Assembly: GCA_002084985.1 (NCBI GenBank)
Contig: MZGO01000037.1
Location: forward strand, 1 to 9,410
Direction: 5' to 3'
Origin: Thermotoga sp. 4484_232
GTDB taxonomy: Bacteria > Thermotogota > Thermotogae > Thermotogales > Thermotogaceae
DNA: 9,410 bases
Shown: piece after piece, positions 4,587 to 9,410 of the stretch
How positions within the stretch are numbered: the stretch's first letter is position 1
How the letters are laid out: every line of letters begins with the position of its first letter
Translations under genes and position numbers: made by a program
Notes under the pieces: generated by a model
Seen by the model: the letters and a program-made list of their open reading frames with translations, nothing else
The model's database searches: none
What the model was told of the DNA's origin: nothing

Positions 4587-7340
4587 TTGGATTACAAGGA
4601 AACGTTGAATCTTCCAAGAACAAAATTCCCGATGAAAGCAAATCTAACAAAGAAAGAGAAGGAAATCTTGAAAACGTGGGAGGAAATGGATATTTACAAT
4701 TACGTTTTAAAAACCAGAGAGGATCATCCTCTCTTTATTCTACATGATGGGCCACCATACGCGAACGGTCATATACACCTTGGAACAGCCATGAACAAGA
4801 TATTGAAGGATATCGTGATGAAGTACAAAACAATGAGGGGGTATAAGGTACCTTACATACCAGGTTGGGACACACACGGACTTCCCATAGAACACAGAGT
4901 TTCCCAAGAATTGGGAGAGAAAGTCAAAGACATGACACCTTCTCAGATAAGAGACGAGTGTGAAAAATTTGCGAGGAGGTTCGTTGAGATACAGAAGGAA
5001 GAATTCAAAAGACTTGGGGTTAGAGGAGATTGGAAAGATCCATATTTAACCTTGAGCCCAGATTATGAGACAAAGATCTTGAAGATATTTAATTCCTTAG
5101 TGAAAAGTGGAAACGTCTACAGAGCCAGAAAACCCATTTATTGGTGCCCACACTGTAGAACAGCTTTAGCGGAAGCCGAGATAGAATACTACGATCATAC
5201 CTCGCCTTCTATATACGTCAAGTTTCACATGAAGGATGAGGAAAACTCCTACATCTTGATATGGACGACTACTCCATGGACACTACCTGCAAATGTAGGA
5301 ATAGCGGTTCATCCAGAATATGACTATGTTCAGGTTTCCGTGAATGGAGAAAAATGGATCCTAGCGAAAGACCTTTTGGAGAATTCCATGAAAGAACTTG
5401 GGATAAAAGATTACAAAGTACTCAAAATCTTCTCTGGAAAAGAGCTCGAGGGTAAAAAAGCCATCCATCCGCTTTACGATAGGGAATCTCTTGTGATACT
5501 GGCAGATTACGTTGCCATGGATGCGGGAACAGGTTGTGTTCACATAGCCCCAGGCCATGGTGAAGAGGACTACATCTATGGACACCTGAAATACAACCTT
5601 CCCGTTTTATCACCTGTTGACGATGAGGGTATCTTCACGGAAGAAGCAGGAAAATACGCAGGTATGTTCATAGAGGATGCCAACGAAGAGATAATAAAGG
5701 ATCTGGAGGAGAAAGGAGCACTTTTGAAATACTCTAAGGTTACGCATTCTTACCCGCATTGCTGGAGATGTAAAAAGCCTGTTATGTTCAGAGCGGTGAA
5801 ACAGTGGTTCATCTCGATGGATAAAAATGACCTGAGAAACAAGGTTTTGAAAGAGATAGAAAACGTTAAATGGATTCCTGCATGGGGTAAGAACAGGATA
5901 AAGTCCATGGTGGAAGAAAGGCCAGATTGGTGTATCTCAAGACAGAGAGTTTGGGGAACCCCAATACCGGCCTTTGTCTGTGAAAATTGCGGGGAAGAGA
6001 TTTTGGATCCAAAAATCGTCGAGAGATTCATCGAAATAGTTGAAAAAGAAGGAACGAACGCCTGGTTCAAAATGTCTGAGAAAGAACTGTTACTAGAAGG
6101 TTACAGATGCCCAAAATGTGGTTCCACAAATCTTAAAAAAATGATTGATACCTTGGATGTTTGGATAGATTCAGGCTCATCTTTCGAATACGTACTGAGC
6201 AAGAAGGATCACAGATTCCCAGCGGATATGTATCTTGAAGGGAGTGATCAGCATAGAGGATGGTTCCAATCCTCCATATTCCTATCGGTGGCTTACAGAG
6301 GAAAAGCTCCTTACAGAGAGGTTCTAACCCATGGGTTCATAAAAGATGAGTTGGGAAGGAAAATGAGTAAATCTCTGGGAAACGTCATAGATCCCATGGA
6401 AGTTGTTGAAAAATTCGGTGCCGATGTTTTAAGGCTGTGGTTATCGAGTAGCGATTACTTCGACGATATAAGGATCTCGATGAGGATAGTAGAGCAACAG
6501 GCAGAGGTCTACAGAAAAATAAGAAACACGATAAGATTCATTCTGGGAAATCTTCATGATTTTGATCCTGTGGAAAACAGGGTTGACTTCGAAGATCTTC
6601 TACCAATAGACAAGTGGGCACTCTCCAGACTTCAAAGGATCATCAAGGAAGTGACAGAAGCCTATGACAGATACGAGTTTTCAAGGGTCTACAACATGAT
6701 GAATAGATATTGCTCTGTGGAACTGAGCTCTATTTATCTCGATATCATAAAAGACAGGTTGTACGTTGAAGCTAAAGACTCTATATACAGAAGATCTGCT
6801 CAGACTGTACTTCACGAAATTTTAATTTCCCTGACAAAGATGTTAGCTCCGATTCTAACGTTCACCATGGAGGAGGTTTATCAGTATTTCCATGAGAAGG
6901 ATAGAAAATACAAGACAATACAAGCTGAGACATGGCCTGAATACAGGGAAGATCTTGTTGACGAAGAAACTCTAAACCTGTTTGATGCCCTTCTAAGAGT
7001 CAGAGAGGATGTTTTGAAAGCTTTAGAGGAAGAGAGACAAAGAGGTCTTATAGGTCACTCCCTAGATGCCAAAGTTTCCATAAAACCTAAAAATGAAGGG
7101 ATTAAAAAAGTTCTGGAAAGCTCATCTTCTTTCCTAGAGGAATTCTTCATCGTTTCTCAAGTTGAGATATCGAATGATATAGAGGGCATCGAAGGTGAAG
7201 AAGTCGTGGTGAATGTTGAAAGAGCCAAAGGCAAGAAGTGTCAAAGGTGTTGGAAGTACCATCCAGACGTTGGGAAGGATCCGGAATATCCTGATGTGTG
7301 TCCTAGATGCTCCGCTGTTCTGAGGGGTGAGAGAAAATGA
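4587..7340 (+). CDS. ileS: Isoleucyl-tRNA synthetase (IleRS)
   Basis: The enzyme charges tRNA-Ile with isoleucine using ATP, in the cytoplasm; it is a class Ia synthetase of 917 residues from the TTG start. The N-terminus [19 protein letters not shown] is typical of bacterial IleRS. The signature HIGH motif reads HLGT (64-67) within YANGHIHLG, and KMSKS is at 592-596 ([10 protein letters not shown]). The CP1 editing domain spans about 185-390, with TTPWTLPAN (228-236) and [15 protein letters not shown] (314-328), ending in the Asp expected for deacylation of Val-tRNA. Cysteine pairs at 187/190 (CPHC) with 392/395 (CWRC), at 465/468 with 508/511, and a C-terminal set 885/888/905/908 indicate zinc sites; the last is the C-terminal zinc finger needed for tRNA binding in bacterial enzymes. 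It is complete. The stop overlaps the pilT start (ATGA), and the preceding gap is 16 nt, so no T-box leader is present. Confidence 0.98.
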   Translation: MDYKETLNLPRTKFPMKANLTKKEKEILKTWEEMDIYNYVLKTREDHPLFILHDGPPYANGHIHLGTAMNKILKDIVMKYKTMRGYKVPYIPGWDTHGLPIEHRVSQELGEKVKDMTPSQIRDECEKFARRFVEIQKEEFKRLGVRGDWKDPYLTLSPDYETKILKIFNSLVKSGNVYRARKPIYWCPHCRTALAEAEIEYYDHTSPSIYVKFHMKDEENSYILIWTTTPWTLPANVGIAVHPEYDYVQVSVNGEKWILAKDLLENSMKELGIKDYKVLKIFSGKELEGKKAIHPLYDRESLVILADYVAMDAGTGCVHIAPGHGEEDYIYGHLKYNLPVLSPVDDEGIFTEEAGKYAGMFIEDANEEIIKDLEEKGALLKYSKVTHSYPHCWRCKKPVMFRAVKQWFISMDKNDLRNKVLKEIENVKWIPAWGKNRIKSMVEERPDWCISRQRVWGTPIPAFVCENCGEEILDPKIVERFIEIVEKEGTNAWFKMSEKELLLEGYRCPKCGSTNLKKMIDTLDVWIDSGSSFEYVLSKKDHRFPADMYLEGSDQHRGWFQSSIFLSVAYRGKAPYREVLTHGFIKDELGRKMSKSLGNVIDPMEVVEKFGADVLRLWLSSSDYFDDIRISMRIVEQQAEVYRKIRNTIRFILGNLHDFDPVENRVDFEDLLPIDKWALSRLQRIIKEVTEAYDRYEFSRVYNMMNRYCSVELSSIYLDIIKDRLYVEAKDSIYRRSAQTVLHEILISLTKMLAPILTFTMEEVYQYFHEKDRKYKTIQAETWPEYREDLVDEETLNLFDALLRVREDVLKALEEERQRGLIGHSLDAKVSIKPKNEGIKKVLESSSSFLEEFFIVSQVEISNDIEGIEGEEVVVNVERAKGKKCQRCWKYHPDVGKDPEYPDVCPRCSAVLRGERK

Positions 7341-8410
7341 GCGAAGTTGCAACGCTTAGTTTGTCTAATCTAATAGCAACTGCTTACAGTATGAGAGCAA
7401 CGGACGTTCACATATCTGTGGGATGCCGACCTGTGTTCAGAATAGATGGAAAACTCGTTCCTCAGAAAAATTATCCTGTGATGACAAAAGATATGATAAT
7501 GGATCTGCTAAGAAATCTGTTCACCCAGTTGAGAATAGACCCTTCTAAGAAGAAAGAATGGGATTTTTCCTTCACGGTTGGTGATGCTATAAGAGTGAGA
7601 GGAAATTTCTTCTACGAAAGAAGGAATCCTGCTGTCGCTTTCAGGCTTATTCCAAAGAAGATAAGAACATTCGAAGAATTAGGACTTCCCGAAATACTCA
7701 AGGATTTTGCTAGTTCCAAATACGGCTTGATACTCGTTGCAGGACCAACGGGAAGTGGAAAATCCACAACTCTCGCTGCGATGATAGATTATATCAACGA
7801 GAACAATCCGTGTCATATCATCACAATAGAAGATCCTATAGAATATGTCTTCACGAACAAACAATCGATAATTCATCAGAGAGAACTCGGTCAAGATACC
7901 GAATCTTTCCTTGACGGGTTGAAATACGCTCTGAGACAGGACCCAGACGTTATACTCGTTGGAGAGATGAGGGATCTGGATACCATGGCTTTGGCTTTGA
8001 CAGCTGCCGAGACGGGTCATCTGGTCTTATCCACGGTCCATACGAATTCAGCAGCGTCAGCACCCGAGAGGATAATAGATGTCTTTCCTGCCCACCAGCA
8101 AAAGCAGATAGCGATACAGCTTGCAAACACACTCATTGCTGTCATCTATCAAAGGCTTCTTCCGAAAGCTACTGGGATGGGATTCACCCCCATTCTTGAG
8201 ATAATGGTGGGAACACCGGCTGTTAAGAACCTTATAAGGGAGAACAAGCTCCATCAGCTTGAATCCGTGATACAGGCGAGTGCGAAACACGGAATGATAT
8301 TGTTCGATGATGCCCTGATAAGCGCTTACATGAAAGGTTTAATAACCAAAGAAACCGCTCTTGAATTTGCAAGAAACCCTGAAGAAGTAAAAAGGAGGAT
8401 TGGTTTTTGA
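7337..8410 (+). CDS. pilT: PilT-type twitching/retraction ATPase
   Basis: This 357-residue protein is a secretion-superfamily (GspE/PilT) hexameric ATPase that drives retraction of type IV pili at the inner face of the cytoplasmic membrane. Visible motifs are Walker A GPTGSGKS (136-143), the Asp box IEDPIEY (164-170), Walker [11 protein letters not shown] (204-213), the His box [11 protein letters not shown] (227-237) and AVKNLIRE (295-302), the PilT version of the AIRNLIRE hallmark that separates PilT from PilB. Residues 1-120 are the N-terminal PAS-like domain with DVHIS and VRVRGN-type segments. The length is normal for PilT (about 345-370). The start overlaps the ileS stop as ATGA with GAGGGGTGA upstream, so it is translationally coupled. 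No other pilus genes lie in the window, so its partners must be encoded elsewhere. The PilT call is firm; PilU is less likely given the AIRNLIRE-like motif. Confidence 0.95.
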   Translation: MSEVATLSLSNLIATAYSMRATDVHISVGCRPVFRIDGKLVPQKNYPVMTKDMIMDLLRNLFTQLRIDPSKKKEWDFSFTVGDAIRVRGNFFYERRNPAVAFRLIPKKIRTFEELGLPEILKDFASSKYGLILVAGPTGSGKSTTLAAMIDYINENNPCHIITIEDPIEYVFTNKQSIIHQRELGQDTESFLDGLKYALRQDPDVILVGEMRDLDTMALALTAAETGHLVLSTVHTNSAASAPERIIDVFPAHQQKQIAIQLANTLIAVIYQRLLPKATGMGFTPILEIMVGTPAVKNLIRENKLHQLESVIQASAKHGMILFDDALISAYMKGLITKETALEFARNPEEVKRRIGF

Positions 8411-9410
8411 TGAGACTTCAGGATCTTTCAAGATACATGGACGGCATTAGAGAGAGAATGAAGGAATTGGAAAACAGCTTTGCGGAGAAACTCTCTGCCG
8501 ATGAGATAAAAAGGTTGTCTAAGGAATATACAAGATGCCAAGAGATTCTGGAAACATACAACAGGCTCCTTGATCTGGAAGAGGAGATAGAGCTCTGGAA
8601 AGAAGAAAATATGGATGAAGCCATGAAGCTGGAGAAGGAAAAAGAAAAGTTGTTCCAGCGGTTCCTCCTGCTTCTGCTTCCTGAGGAAAAACGAGGTAGT
8701 GTGATAATGGAGATAAGAGCGGGAGCTGGAGGAGAAGAAGCGGCGCTCTTTGCCAGTGACCTGTTCAGAATGTACTATAAGTATGCTGAAAAAAAGGGAT
8801 GGGAAGTTGAGATCGCAAGTTTCAACGAAACGGATCTTGGAGGATTCAAAGAAATAGTGTTTTTCGTCAAGGGGAAAGATGCGTTCAGAAGATTGAAGTA
8901 TGAAAGCGGTGTTCACAGGGTTCAGAGAATACCTGTGACAGAATCTGGAGGTAGAATTCACACATCAACAGCAACGGTTGCAGTACTTCCGGAAGTGGAA
9001 GAAGTGGAGATCGAAATAAAGCCGGATGACCTAAAAATAGAGACCTTTAGAGCATCTGGAAAGGGGGGGCAATACGTTAACAAAACCGAATCTGCTGTGA
9101 GAATAACCCACATCCCAACGGGTATAACAGTTTCATGTCAGAATGAAAGATCCCAACACCAAAACAAGCAAACAGCTTTGAGGATCCTAAGGGCGAGACT
9201 TTATCAATTGTACAAGAAGAAAGCTCAGGAAGAGATATCAGCTGAAAGAAAAAAGCAGATAGGCACAGGTGACAGGAGTGAGAAAATAAGAACCTACAAT
9301 TTCCCCCAAAACAGAGTAACAGATCACAGGATAAATTACACATCCTACAGACTGGATGAGATTTTGAACGGAGATCTCGACGAAATTATAAATAAGCTTC
9401 TTGAAAGAGA
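8410..9410 (+). CDS. prfA: Peptide chain release factor 1 (RF1), 3' end cut by window edge
   Basis: RF1 recognises UAA and UAG in the ribosomal A site and triggers hydrolysis of peptidyl-tRNA. The window holds 333 codons; the family is about 340-360 residues, so roughly 9-10 are missing. Domain 1 is a helical hairpin (1-95), followed by [11 protein letters not shown] (101-111). The stop-codon recognition tripeptide is PVT (175-177) in [12 protein letters not shown], the RF1 version, not the SPF of RF2. The catalytic GGQ is Gly219-Gly220-Gln221 within [16 protein letters not shown]; the residue before GG is Lys, where most RF1 have Ala (T. maritima has His as I recall). The ATG shares its A with the last base of the pilT stop (TGATG). 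AAGGAGG (8392-8398) precedes it by 11 nt, a slightly long spacing; ATG at 8437 (Met10) is a possible alternative. Downstream one would expect prmC, which methylates the GGQ glutamine, but this is outside the window. Confidence 0.97.
   Translation, partial: MRLQDLSRYMDGIRERMKELENSFAEKLSADEIKRLSKEYTRCQEILETYNRLLDLEEEIELWKEENMDEAMKLEKEKEKLFQRFLLLLLPEEKRGSVIMEIRAGAGGEEAALFASDLFRMYYKYAEKKGWEVEIASFNETDLGGFKEIVFFVKGKDAFRRLKYESGVHRVQRIPVTESGGRIHTSTATVAVLPEVEEVEIEIKPDDLKIETFRASGKGGQYVNKTESAVRITHIPTGITVSCQNERSQHQNKQTALRILRARLYQLYKKKAQEEISAERKKQIGTGDRSEKIRTYNFPQNRVTDHRINYTSYRLDEILNGDLDEIINKLLER

Noticed and set aside
8428..8961. Long minus-strand open frame of 177 codons within prfA
   Set aside because: It is antisense to RF1, whose sequence is strongly conserved, and the translation (Phe/Ser-rich, no motif) looks like a shadow of the codon pattern.

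Overview
The window looks like chromosomal DNA from a member of the Thermotogales (genus Thermotoga or a close relative). Arginine is written almost only as AGA/AGG and isoleucine very often as ATA. Proteins are rich in Lys/Glu/Ile. Genes are packed with 1-16 nt gaps or ATGA overlaps behind strong GGAGG-type ribosome binding sites. The histidine kinase, response regulator and RF1 closely resemble Thermotoga maritima ThkA, TrrA and RF1 as I remember them, but are not identical, so a related species is more likely than T. maritima itself. No database search was possible; the placement rests on pattern recognition.

Layout. On the minus strand, reading leftward from about 980, a clear extended -10 promoter drives a DUF4912 protein (188-946). 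Its stop overlaps the ATG of a GH57 glycoside hydrolase (1-191, cut by the window edge after 63 codons). A 201 bp AT-rich divergent intergenic region (947-1147) follows. On the plus strand six genes run with no room for a terminator: a Mut7-C RNase-domain protein with a zinc ribbon (1148-1603), a soluble 3xGAF-PAS histidine kinase (1600-4209), a single-domain response regulator (4214-4570), isoleucyl-tRNA synthetase ileS (TTG start, 4587-7340), the PilT ATPase (7337-8410) and peptide chain release factor 1 prfA (8410 to beyond the right edge). Junctions are ATGA, 4 nt gap, 16 nt gap, ATGA and TGATG, so this is most simply one operon with translational coupling.

How the genes work together. 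The leftward pair belongs to storage-glucan metabolism. The rightward operon mixes an RNA-processing or RNase-like protein, a cytoplasmic two-component pair, two translation enzymes (charging of tRNA-Ile and termination at UAA/UAG) and a retraction-type pilus ATPase. The kinase and regulator are a cognate pair by adjacency and by resemblance to ThkA/TrrA; the regulator has no output domain, so its target lies elsewhere.

Most of the window is ordinary, well-conserved genome. Points worth a second look are the divergent pair of identical TGTTATAAT elements, an A7 tract at the kinase stop that could join kinase and regulator by a one-base slip, a G7 tract inside the RF1 GGQ codons, the extra N-terminal sequence of the kinase, and the operon's odd gene mix. 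I see no mobile elements, CRISPR arrays, rRNA or tRNA genes.
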